From: Desulfarculaceae bacterium | GTDB lineage: Bacteria > Desulfobacterota > Desulfobacteria > Desulfobacterales > Desulfobacteraceae | DNA length: 5,466 nt | Direction of reading: 5' to 3' | Assembly: GCA_021737205.1 (NCBI GenBank) | Contig: JAIPEK010000170.1 | Span: 1-5,466, forward strand | Shown: positions 1 through 5,466 of the stretch, piece by piece | Position numbering within the stretch: position 1 is the stretch's first letter | How the letters are laid out: every line of letters starts with the position of its first letter | Translations under genes and position numbers: made by a program | The notes under the pieces: generated by a model | Told to the model about the DNA's origin: nothing | Seen by the model: the letters and a program-made list of their open reading frames with translations, nothing else | Databases searched by the model: none

Positions 1-2
1 GG

Positions 3-641
3 CCGGTTGGTGAACGGGGAGGGGTGCGGATTGAAATTGAAAAACATATTCCCGTCGGGGCGGGGCTCGGCGGCGGAAGCAGCAACGCCGCCGCTGTCCT
101 TGATGGATTGAATGACGCCTTCGACAGTCCGTTCTCCCGGGAAGAACTCATGGAAATGGGCGGTTGTATCGGATCGGATGTTCCTTTTTTTCTGGCTGGA
201 TCCCCGGCCCTGGCCACTGGAGATGGAACAACTCTTGAACAAGTGGATGTGGATCTGCCCGTTCGGGTGATTGTTTTCTATCCGGGAATTGCCGTGTCCA
301 CCGGTCGTGTGTATAAAAATGTGGATTTGAATTTGACAAAAAAGAGAAAGATTGATATAGAACCTCTTTTGGATATTGACCGGGAAAACGGTCAGGTGGA
401 GGTACTTGATTATCTTGGGAACGATCTGGAACTTCCCGCCTGTACTGTTTATCCGGAGCTGGAGGCCGCCAGGAAAAGACTGGAGCTCGCTATGCCCGTT
501 CCTGTTTATATGACCGGCAGCGGTTCCTGCTTTTTTGCACCGTTTTCCGACCCGGAACGGGCGGAAAGTGCTTTTACCCGGTTTGATGAAAATATAACAA
601 GGGATAACTGCAGTGTGTATCTGGCATCCGTTATCCGGTGA
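3..641 (+). CDS. ispE: 4-diphosphocytidyl-2-C-methyl-D-erythritol kinase (5' partial)
   Basis: IspE is the cytosolic GHMP-superfamily kinase that phosphorylates the 2-hydroxyl of 4-diphosphocytidyl-2-C-methyl-D-erythritol with ATP, a middle step of the non-mevalonate (MEP) isoprenoid pathway. The frame is open from base 3, so the true start lies left of the window; the GTG at 24 is internal. Of the usual 280-290 residues, about 212 are visible, and the missing N-terminus should carry the catalytic lysine. Visible residues 17-30 are the glycine/serine-rich ATP loop (IPVGAGLGGGSSNAA). GSDVPFF at 57-63 carries the presumed catalytic aspartate (D59), and GSGSCFF at 172-178 is the third GHMP motif. 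The C-terminus is complete, with TGA at 639-641. A tRNA-Gln gene follows after 29 bases. The glycine loop plus the GSDVPFF context separates IspE from other GHMP kinases, so the identification is secure. Confidence 0.95.
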   Translation, partial: PVGERGGVRIEIEKHIPVGAGLGGGSSNAAAVLDGLNDAFDSPFSREELMEMGGCIGSDVPFFLAGSPALATGDGTTLEQVDVDLPVRVIVFYPGIAVSTGRVYKNVDLNLTKKRKIDIEPLLDIDRENGQVEVLDYLGNDLELPACTVYPELEAARKRLELAMPVPVYMTGSGSCFFAPFSDPERAESAFTRFDENITRDNCSVYLASVIR

Positions 642-670
642 ACCGGTTAAGCGAAGCGGGCTTTTTCTGC

Positions 671-746
671 TGGGGCGTCGTCAAGTGGTAAAGACACAGG
701 GTTTTGATCCCTGCATTCAGAGGTTCGAATCCTCTCGCCCCAGCCA
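671..746 (+). tRNA. trnQ: tRNA-Gln (anticodon UUG), CCA encoded
   Basis: The sequence folds into a complete cloverleaf. The acceptor stem TGGGGCG (671-677) pairs with CGCCCCA (736-742). The D stem GTC (680-682) pairs with GAC (693-695). The anticodon stem CAGGG (697-701) pairs with CCCTG (709-713) around the loop TTTTGAT, giving anticodon TTG at 704-706. The T stem AGAGG (719-723) pairs with CCTCT (731-735) around TTCGAAT. The discriminator is G743 and CCA is encoded at 744-746. The U-A first pair of the acceptor stem is the usual glutamine tRNA identity feature. The gene reads CAA, and CAG by wobble. It sits between ispE and prs with gaps of about 30 bases on each side, so it is probably cut out of a longer transcript by RNase P and RNase E-type processing. 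No promoter of its own is evident in the 29 bases upstream. Confidence 0.97.
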
Positions 747-776
747 AATTATGACTATTTGCAATCGAGAAGCATT

Positions 777-1718
777 ATGGAAGGATTATCAATTTTTGCA
801 GGCGGGTCAAACCCGGTAATCGCGGAAAAGATTTCCGATTATCTCTCAAAACCGCTGGGTAAGATCAAGGCGAACACCTTCAGTGATGGGGAAATTCAGG
901 TAGAAATTCAGGAAAACGTCAGAAAGCAGGAAGTGTTCGTTGTCCAGTCCACCTGCAACCCCGTGAACCGGAACCTGATGGAGCTGCTTTTGTTGATTGA
1001 TGCGTTCAGGCGGTCTTCCGCAAGCCGTATCAACGCGGTGATCCCGTATTACGGATATGCCCGCCAGGACAAAAAAGTAGAGCCGCGTGTGCCGATCAGC
1101 GCCAAGCTGGTGGCGGATCTTCTGACCAATGCCGGTGTCAACCGGGTGATCACTCTGGATCTTCATGCCGGACAGATCCAGGGGTTTTTCGATATCCCTG
1201 TGGACAACCTGTACGCAGCCCCCGTGATTATAGAAAATCTCCGGACCAAATTTACAACCGAGGATATCGTAGTGGTCTCTCCGGACGCAGGCGGAGTGGA
1301 ACGCGCGCGGGCTTTTGCAAAACGTCTGCATGCCGGCCTTGCCATCGTGGACAAGCGAAGGAGCTCCCCCAACCAGGCAAAGGCGATGGCGATCATCGGA
1401 GATGTAAAAGACAAGGTGGCCATTGTGCTGGATGATATGGTGGATACTGCCGGAACCCTCACCGAAGCGGCTTCGGTGTTACAGGACAAGGGGGCCAAAG
1501 AGGTGCATGCCTACTGCACCCATCCGGTTCTCTCCGGACCGGCTGTGGACCGGATCGAAAATTCAGCCCTTTCAACACTTGTGGCGACGGATACCATCCC
1601 GCTTTCCCGGAAAGCGGAACAAAGTGAAAAGATTCAGACACTGTCTGTTTCCAAATTGATCGGAGAGGCGATTATTCGGAGTTACCGGGGAGATTCGGTA
1701 AATTCGCTGTTTATATAA
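777..1718 (+). CDS. prs: Ribose-phosphate pyrophosphokinase (PRPP synthetase, class I)
   Basis: Prs transfers the pyrophosphate of ATP to ribose 5-phosphate, making PRPP for purine, pyrimidine, histidine, tryptophan and NAD synthesis in the cytosol. The 313-residue product has the usual class I length. FSDGEI (35-40) and YYGYARQDKK (91-100) are the ATP-binding elements. DLHAGQIQGFF (128-138) carries the metal-binding histidine (H130). The PDAGGVERAR segment (169-178) is followed by the flexible-loop DKRR (192-195) with the catalytic lysine K193 and R195. DDMVDTAGT (219-227) is the PRPP/ribose-phosphate signature. All key residues are present. ATG at 777 is preferred because MEGLSIFAGGSNP matches the normal N-terminus; a TTG at 759 in the same frame would add six atypical residues. 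A weak GAGA-type ribosome binding site lies at 767-770. The gene starts 30 bases after the tRNA and ends about 54 bases before the preferred rplY start. Confidence 0.97.
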   Translation: MEGLSIFAGGSNPVIAEKISDYLSKPLGKIKANTFSDGEIQVEIQENVRKQEVFVVQSTCNPVNRNLMELLLLIDAFRRSSASRINAVIPYYGYARQDKKVEPRVPISAKLVADLLTNAGVNRVITLDLHAGQIQGFFDIPVDNLYAAPVIIENLRTKFTTEDIVVVSPDAGGVERARAFAKRLHAGLAIVDKRRSSPNQAKAMAIIGDVKDKVAIVLDDMVDTAGTLTEAASVLQDKGAKEVHAYCTHPVLSGPAVDRIENSALSTLVATDTIPLSRKAEQSEKIQTLSVSKLIGEAIIRSYRGDSVNSLFI

Positions 1719-1759
1719 AACGCATGTGATGTCAGGTGCATGAATCAGCATGCAGCCAT

Positions 1760-1765
1760 GGAGGA
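1760..1765 (+). promoter_or_regulatory. Strong ribosome binding site deciding the rplY start
   Basis: GGAGGA at 1760-1765 is a near-perfect complement of the 16S rRNA 3' end. GGAGG (1760-1764) lies 8 bases before the in-frame TTG at 1773, which is ideal spacing. The ATG at 1758 overlaps this site and so cannot use it. The ATG at 1740 has only a weak, too-close AGG upstream. The site therefore argues for initiation at TTG 1773. Confidence 0.7.
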
Positions 1766-1772
1766 TAAAACG

Positions 1773-2441
1773 TTGGATTTAATTGATTTAAAAGCAAAAG
1801 CAAGAAAAGAAACAGGAAAGACCGAGGTTAGGTCTCTGAGAAGGCAAAAGAATGTACCCGGTATTGTATATGGTCCCAAGATGGACCCGTTGATGCTGTC
1901 CGTTGACATGTCCGATCTTGACAAAATTGTGAGGGAAAACGGATATTCGGGTGTCTTTCTCAAACTTGCCGTTGACGGGGACAGCAAAAGAGCAAGGACG
2001 GTCATGCTCAAGGAAGTCCAGATGGATACCTTCGCCATTGATTATTACCACGTGGATTTCCAGGAAATCGACATGGATACCGAGCTTACGGTTACCGTAC
2101 CCGTGGAAGCGGTAGGCGAATGCAAGGCTGTCAAGGATGAAGGCGCTTTCCTCCAGGTGATCAGGCGTGAACTCGACGTGATCTGTAAACCGTCTGATAC
2201 ACCCGAAGTCATCGAGGTCGATATCTCCGGACTAGAGCTCGGGGATTCCATTCATGTGGAGGAACTTGATCTCGGTGAAAACGTTCAGATTCCGTTTGAA
2301 ACGAACTTTACCGTTCTCACGGTAGTGCCTCCGGACACAGAAGAGGAGGAAGAGGAAGAAGAACTCGAGGAAGGAGAGGCTCTCGAAGAGGGCGAAGAAG
2401 CGGAATCCGGTACGGAAGACGCAGAAGAAACTTCCGATTAA
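1773..2441 (+). CDS. rplY: 50S ribosomal protein L25, long Ctc/TL5 form, TTG start
   Basis: L25/Ctc binds 5S rRNA in the central protuberance of the 50S subunit. From TTG 1773 the product is 222 residues. The N-terminal L25 domain (about 1-92) begins LDLIDLKAKARKETGK and continues RSLRRQKNVPGIVYGP (21-35 region), the usual 5S rRNA-binding strand and loop. The second, TL5-type beta domain (about 95-185) has ITWR-like ELTVTVPVEAVGE and the typical GDSIHVEELDL stretch. A 34-residue tail rich in glutamate (189-222, 21 acidic residues, including eight consecutive Glu) follows. The start is debatable: ATG at 1740 or 1758 would add 11 or 5 residues, but the N-terminal consensus and the GGAGGA site favour TTG. 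A TTG start with a strong binding site could tune expression. The gene lies between prs and pth, its common place in Desulfobacterota and many other bacteria. Family assignment is firm; the start is moderately sure. Confidence 0.93.
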   Translation: MDLIDLKAKARKETGKTEVRSLRRQKNVPGIVYGPKMDPLMLSVDMSDLDKIVRENGYSGVFLKLAVDGDSKRARTVMLKEVQMDTFAIDYYHVDFQEIDMDTELTVTVPVEAVGECKAVKDEGAFLQVIRRELDVICKPSDTPEVIEVDISGLELGDSIHVEELDLGENVQIPFETNFTVLTVVPPDTEEEEEEEELEEGEALEEGEEAESGTEDAEETSD

Positions 2442-2465
2442 TCTGCCGGAGCCTGGAAACCTGTC

Positions 2466-3047
2466 ATGTCGACCGATTCCGTCCATATGGTGGCGGGTCT
2501 GGGAAACCCGGGAAAGAATTACCACCGGACCCGCCACAATGTCGGATTCATGGTCGCGGACAGGCTCGCCCAAAGGTGCGGTGGCACATACACCAAATCC
2601 AGATACAATGCCGAGTTTGTCAAAACAGTTCTGAACAAACGAAAAATTCTTGTCGTCAAGCCCTGCTCCTACATGAACCGGAGCGGTCAACCGATCGCTT
2701 CTCTCGCCGCCTATTTCAAAATTCAATCAGCCGACCTCATTGTGGTCCACGATGATCTCGATCTGCCCTTCGGCCGGATCCGGATATCCAAAGACAGGGG
2801 TCATGGAGGGCACAACGGAATCCGTTCGATTATCGAAGCGTTGGGTACCCGGGATTTTTCAAGGATCCGTATCGGGGTCGGCCGCCCGGGAGCCCCTTCG
2901 GATGTGACCGGCCACGTGCTGGGAGATTTTTCCAAAGGTGAAGCTGTTGAGCTCGATGATATTATAGACAGGTGCGCTGACGCCTGTATCGATATCATAA
3001 AAAACGGCCCGGTCGATTCCATGAATACCTACAACCGGCAAAGCTGA
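2466..3047 (+). CDS. pth: Peptidyl-tRNA hydrolase
   Basis: Pth cleaves the ester bond of peptidyl-tRNAs that drop off stalled ribosomes, recycling tRNA in the cytosol; it is essential in most bacteria. The product is 193 residues, the normal bacterial length. MVAGLGNPG (8-16) contains the substrate-binding N14, and RTRHNVGF (21-28) carries the catalytic histidine H24. KPCSYMNRSG (65-74) has N71. VVHDDLDLPFGRIR (93-106) has the D96 that activates the histidine, and GHGGHNGIRS (112-121) has N117. FSRIRIGVGRP follows as in all family members. All expected active-site residues are present. ATG 2466 is chosen because it has a TGGA element 8 bases upstream; ATG 2487 is possible but would leave almost no residues before the first beta strand. 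The gene starts 24 bases after rplY, so the two are probably co-transcribed. It is the last recognisable intact plus-strand gene before a convergent gap. Confidence 0.96.
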   Translation: MSTDSVHMVAGLGNPGKNYHRTRHNVGFMVADRLAQRCGGTYTKSRYNAEFVKTVLNKRKILVVKPCSYMNRSGQPIASLAAYFKIQSADLIVVHDDLDLPFGRIRISKDRGHGGHNGIRSIIEALGTRDFSRIRIGVGRPGAPSDVTGHVLGDFSKGEAVELDDIIDRCADACIDIIKNGPVDSMNTYNRQS

Positions 3048-3080
3048 AAAATACGACCCTCCTTTAATTCCTGGTGCACA

Positions 3081-3104
3081 AAATATTTTTAACAAAAAAT
3101 ATTT
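3081..3104. repeat. All-A/T inverted repeat downstream of pth
   Basis: AAATATTTTT (3081-3090) and AAAAATATTT (3095-3104) form a perfect 10-bp inverted repeat around a 4-base spacer, AACA. Every stem pair is A-T, so a transcript hairpin would be weak and there is no GC-rich stem as in a classical terminator. It begins 33 bases after the pth stop, in the AT-rich patch that also holds a promoter-like match. It could be a weak terminator, a binding site for an AT-preferring protein, or a chance product of AT-rich sequence. Confidence 0.45.
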
Positions 3105-3109
3105 AAGTA

Positions 3110-3139
3110 TTGACAATCATGATTTAAATAATGTATGTT
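3110..3139 (+). promoter_or_regulatory. Sigma70-like promoter match
   Basis: A perfect -35 consensus TTGACA (3110-3115) is followed after 18 bases by TATGTT (3134-3139), which matches 4 of 6 positions of the -10 consensus. The spacer is AT-rich. Transcription would begin near 3146, entering the ProX-like fragment. No intact gene follows, so it may be a relic promoter, the promoter of a short transcript, or a chance match in AT-rich DNA. Confidence 0.4.
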
Positions 3140-3144
3140 TTTCA

Positions 3145-3270
3145 GCGTACCTGGTTTCCAAGGAACATGTGGAAAAATACAACATTACATCCCTGGACGA
3201 TTTTAAACGGGATGAGGTGAAAAAAGCCTTTGATGCCAATGGCGACGGCAAGGCGGATCTTACGGCCTGC
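3145..3270 (+). pseudogene. proX: Internal fragment of a ProX-like glycine betaine/proline-binding protein
   Basis: ProX is the periplasmic substrate-binding subunit of the ProU-type osmoprotectant ABC transporter. The frame containing GTG 3169 reads AYLVSKEHVEKYNITSLDDF and then [22 protein letters not shown]. From memory this aligns without gaps to an internal part of E. coli ProX ([20 protein letters not shown], then [20 protein letters not shown] and C), including the characteristic [12 protein letters not shown] stretch. The family then continues with a PGWGCE-like motif. Here the match stops at the cysteine (3268-3270), followed by STVSGRLPFF. Upstream of 3145 the frame stays open but shows no likeness and no signal peptide. 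So about 42 of more than 300 codons survive, cut at both ends with no stop or frameshift inside. The frame runs on to TAA at 3349-3351; from GTG 3169, with AAGGA four bases upstream, it would encode 60 residues. A decayed transporter gene is the simplest reading; a new small protein is less likely. Confidence 0.68.
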
Positions 3271-3280
3271 TCGACCGTTT

Positions 3281-3300
3281 CAGGGCGGCTCCCTTTTTTT
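3281..3300 (+). terminator. Possible weak intrinsic terminator
   Basis: AGGG (3282-3285) and CCCT (3291-3294) can pair around a 5-base loop, CGGCT, followed by a run of seven Ts (3294-3300). The stem is short, so efficiency is doubtful. The position, after the ProX-like fragment and 22 bases before the end of the opposite gene, suits an end for plus-strand transcription from pth or from the promoter-like site at 3110. An outer pair CCGTTT (3275-3280) and AAACGG (3301-3306) encloses it, so an alternative larger fold exists. Confidence 0.35.
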
Positions 3301-3321
3301 AAACGGCCACACTCTTACGGT

Positions 3322-5466
3322 TTATTCTTCGGAAAAAGGAGGTGTCTGTAATATCCGTTCGGCGACAGATCGGAACACTTTGGCAATTTTGTCCCCGACC
3401 TGGTTGAGGCGTACAAATTCCCTTTCCCGGTTCTTTTCCCATTCATCGGAAGTGCCGGTGATTTTTCCGGCAAAAAATACGAATTCCCTTGTTCCGCCCT
3501 CCTTGTCAATGGTTACCGAGCCGATACGGTTTCCCAATTCCACCCGGTATCCGCTTTCTTCTTCACATTCACGTGACGCCGCCTGTTCAAGGGTTTCACC
3601 GGGCTCCACCGTTCCCACCGGAAAGATCCACTGACCTGAATGCTTTCTGGCCGTGACCATCAGCACCTCGATACCGTTTTCCGTCTCTCTGTACGGTACG
3701 ACCCCGGCCTTGTAAACGGTGTCATCATTCGGGGCGGCATCGGTTCGAATCTTTTCTTTGTCTCTTATACGAAACAGGTACACGTACAGAAAATGGGCAA
3801 ACGCACCCGGGATTTTCTCGATGGTAGGGGTGAAGGCGGCCAGGGTTTTGTCTCTTGCCTCTCTGTAGATCTCTTTTCCCGTGAGCTCGGCAAGGTTTGC
3901 CGTTACATCCATGGCCATGCTGTTACCTGAAGGTATGGCTCCGTCGGTTCCGTCCTTTTTCCGGTGGATCAGCGGTGTATCATCGGGTGTCTGGAAAAAT
4001 CCGCCGTTTTCATGATCGAAAAATTTCGAAACCATTGTATCCGCAATCCTGTCTGCCTCCTCCAGATACCCGGCCTCGCCGGTAGCGTCAAACAGGGCCA
4101 GAAGTCCCTGGCAGAAAAAGGCGTAGTCTTCAAGAAAGCCTTCTATGACGGTTTCCCCGTCTTTGTGGCGGTGATACAGTGTACCGCCCCTGCCGGCCAT
4201 ATGATCGAGTATGAATTGTGCCGCCCTGCGGGCCGTATCCAGATAGGCATGATCACCGAATGTCCGGTGCGCCTCGGCAAATCCCTTAATCATCAGCCCG
4301 TTCCAGTCGGTCAGGATTTTTGTGTCGAGAAGCGGCCGGGTTCTCCCTGCCCGGGTGGTTTTGAGAAAGTGGAGGGTCTGCCGGATGAGCGTCCGGGTTT
4401 CCTGTTCATCCTTGCCGAAAGCTTCGGCCACCTCGGGTATTGAAGCCCGGATATGGAAAATGTTTTTCCCGGTTTTATTCCCTGTAACTTCGTCATTGTA
4501 ATTTCCCCCCTCTTCCAGCCCGAACCGCATTTTGAGTATTTCATAAATGCTGTCCGGCAGAAGGGATCGGATTTCTTTCGCGGTCCAGAGGTAAAATTTG
4601 CCTTCCTCTCCTTCGGAGTCGGCGTCCTCGCCGCTGAAGAATCCGCCGTTTTCAGACTCCAGCATTTCTTTGACATACGCGGCCGTTTCCCTGGCGGTCG
4701 CTTCATAAAGGGGATTTCCGTCTACCTCGAAAGCCCGGCTGTAAATCCACAACAGCATGGCCTGATCGTAGAGCATTTTTTCAAAATGCGGCACAAGCCA
4801 TTTTTCATCCGTGGAGTACCGGTGAAAACCGCCGCCCACGTGGTCGAATATGCCGCCTTCGGCCATACGGGCAAGCGTGGTGTTCACACAGTCGATCGGC
4901 TCGGTTTCATTTGACATCCGGCCGTGTTCGAGCAGGAAAAACAGGGTGTGAACCGACGGGAACTTGGGCCGGGTGCCGATCCCGCCGTTGGTTTTGTCAA
5001 ACTCGGCAACCAGTGTGCTACGGCATGCATCCGCATGGGATCGGTTCACGGGCGACCCAGGCGTCGTGGTTTCACTGCCGAGGGCTTTGGTCATGGAATT
5101 CACTGTCTGCCGGATGGAAGTCCGGTCATTTTTCCATATATCGGTCACCTTCTGCAGAAGATCGATCAGGCCGGTCCGGCCGAATGCGCTCTCTTTTGGA
5201 ATATAAGTCCCGGCGAAAAAGGGTTTTGCTTCAGGGTCCATGAGCACGGTCAAGGGCCAGCCGCCCGACCCGGTCATCATCCGGCAGACCTGCATGTATA
5301 CCGCGTCAATATCCGGCCTCTCCTCCCGGTCCACCTTGACCGGCACAAATTGGCGGTTAAGGATGTCGGCCACCTGATCATCTTCAAAGGATTCGTTTTC
5401 CATCACGTGACACCAGTGACAGGTGGAATATCCCACTGACAGGAATATCGGCAGATCGTTGTCTTT
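3322..5466 (-). CDS. Thioredoxin-domain YyaL/SPATA20 (DUF255) family protein fused to a C-terminal Nudix hydrolase (5' partial)
   Basis: The frame is open to the right edge, so the start lies outside; the GTG at 5436-5434 is internal (SVGYST). In total 714 residues are visible and about 40 are missing, judged from family members that begin with a NxLxxExSPYLxQHxxNPVxW-type segment. Residues 5-90 form the thioredoxin-like domain: GYSTCHWCHVME with a CxxC (C16, C19), DREERPDID (46-54), and GGWPLTVLMDP (68-78) with the cis-proline. Then comes the (alpha/alpha)6-barrel region, with GGIFDHVGGGFHRYSTDEKW, VPHFEKMLYDQA, GEDADSEGEEGKFYLW, TDWNGLMIKGFAEA and IPSGNSMA. After GAFAHFLYVYLF (codons 3807-3772) the usual C-terminal segment is absent. 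A charged linker (3771-3712) leads into a Nudix domain (3711-3325) whose box, GTVEPGE...RECEEESGY at 3615-3547, fits GX5EX7REUXEEXGU exactly. The family's biochemical role is unsettled. The Nudix part should hydrolyse a nucleoside-diphosphate-linked substrate, probably DIPP/ApnA-like given the WEKNREREFV segment. It is convergent with the pth cluster. Confidence 0.9.
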   Translation of the reverse strand, partial: KDNDLPIFLSVGYSTCHWCHVMENESFEDDQVADILNRQFVPVKVDREERPDIDAVYMQVCRMMTGSGGWPLTVLMDPEAKPFFAGTYIPKESAFGRTGLIDLLQKVTDIWKNDRTSIRQTVNSMTKALGSETTTPGSPVNRSHADACRSTLVAEFDKTNGGIGTRPKFPSVHTLFFLLEHGRMSNETEPIDCVNTTLARMAEGGIFDHVGGGFHRYSTDEKWLVPHFEKMLYDQAMLLWIYSRAFEVDGNPLYEATARETAAYVKEMLESENGGFFSGEDADSEGEEGKFYLWTAKEIRSLLPDSIYEILKMRFGLEEGGNYNDEVTGNKTGKNIFHIRASIPEVAEAFGKDEQETRTLIRQTLHFLKTTRAGRTRPLLDTKILTDWNGLMIKGFAEAHRTFGDHAYLDTARRAAQFILDHMAGRGGTLYHRHKDGETVIEGFLEDYAFFCQGLLALFDATGEAGYLEEADRIADTMVSKFFDHENGGFFQTPDDTPLIHRKKDGTDGAIPSGNSMAMDVTANLAELTGKEIYREARDKTLAAFTPTIEKIPGAFAHFLYVYLFRIRDKEKIRTDAAPNDDTVYKAGVVPYRETENGIEVLMVTARKHSGQWIFPVGTVEPGETLEQAASRECEEESGYRVELGNRIGSVTIDKEGGTREFVFFAGKITGTSDEWEKNREREFVRLNQVGDKIAKVFRSVAERILQTPPFSEE
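3547..3615 (-). other. Nudix box within the fusion protein
   Basis: Read on the minus strand, these 23 codons give G, five residues (TVEPG), E, seven residues (TLEQAAS), RE, C, E, EE, S, G, Y. This matches the Nudix signature GX5EX7REUXEEXGU with no mismatch. The REUXEE glutamates bind the catalytic divalent metal in known Nudix enzymes, so this domain is predicted to be active and not a degenerate regulatory copy. Confidence 0.93.

Noticed and set aside
649..666. Hairpin AAGC/GCTT followed by five Ts after ispE, resembling a terminator
   Set aside because: The stem is only 4 bp with two A-T pairs and a 7-base loop, just before a tRNA that probably shares the transcript; too weak to call.
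759..776. TTG start for prs giving six extra residues
   Set aside because: The extra residues are not part of the Prs family N-terminus and lie against the tRNA end; ATG 777 gives the expected MEGLSIFAGGSNP start.
846..1498. Minus-strand open frames opposite prs
   Set aside because: Prs is unambiguous on the plus strand across this whole interval; the antisense frames show no domain and no start signal.
1722..1753. GCATG repeated three times, including a GCATGC palindrome, between prs and rplY
   Set aside because: Short 5-6 base units with irregular spacing and no stable fold; compatible with chance.
3167..3220. 17-codon ORF from ATG 3167 (out of frame with the ProX-like frame)
   Set aside because: It ends quickly at TGA, shows no resemblance to anything, and overlaps the frame that has clear homology.
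3258..3320. 8-bp direct repeat TCTTACGG at 3258-3265 and 3313-3320, considered as a duplication or insertion footprint
   Set aside because: The sequence between the copies shows no insertion element ends and eight bases is too short to carry weight alone.
3169..3351. A stand-alone EF-hand or dockerin-type calcium-binding small protein, suggested by the DANGDGKAD loop
   Set aside because: The whole 42-residue stretch around the loop matches the interior of ProX-type binding proteins, where the same acidic loop occurs, and there is no second EF-hand or flanking helix pattern. It is better read as a ProX relic.
3640..5439. Several long plus-strand open frames opposite the DUF255-Nudix gene (for example 3964-4443, 4453-4914, 4924-5439)
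   Set aside because: They lie antisense to a gene with clear motifs throughout, lack recognisable domains and ribosome binding sites, and are explained by the codon use of the true gene.

Overview
The window looks like a chromosomal housekeeping segment from a Gram-negative, moderately GC-rich bacterium, most likely a member of the Desulfobacterota (the former Deltaproteobacteria). I infer this from the gene order ispE - tRNA-Gln(UUG) - prs - rplY(ctc) - pth, which I remember as typical of that group. The L25 protein is also the long Ctc/TL5 form with an acidic tail. No marker gene in the window proves the lineage.

Plus strand, 1-3047: this is a compact set of genes read in one direction. 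It begins with the C-terminal three quarters of ispE (isoprenoid precursor synthesis by the MEP pathway, cut by the window edge). A complete tRNA-Gln with encoded CCA follows, then prs (PRPP synthase), rplY/ctc (5S rRNA-binding ribosomal protein L25) and pth (peptidyl-tRNA hydrolase). Gaps are 24 to about 54 bases, so one transcript is plausible. The last three genes and the tRNA serve nucleotide supply and translation. rplY is best read from a TTG codon placed after a strong GGAGGA ribosome binding site, rather than from the ATG codons upstream.

Intergenic region, 3048-3321: this convergent gap is more AT-rich than its surroundings. It holds an all-A/T inverted repeat, a sigma70-like promoter match, a short coding fragment matching an internal piece of the glycine betaine/proline-binding protein ProX, and a weak terminator-like GGG/CCC hairpin with seven Ts. 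The fragment (about 42 codons, no stop or frameshift, both flanks of the gene gone) looks like a relic of a lost osmoprotectant transporter gene. It could also have been captured into a small transcript or a 60-residue ORF.

Minus strand, 5466-3322: a large protein runs off the right edge. It has the thioredoxin-like domain with a CHWC active site and the (alpha/alpha)6-barrel of the YyaL/SPATA20 (DUF255) family. Where I expect the family's usual C-terminal segment, it carries a complete Nudix hydrolase domain with a perfect Nudix box. This fusion is the most unusual thing in the window. Nothing here indicates a mobile element, CRISPR array or defence system.
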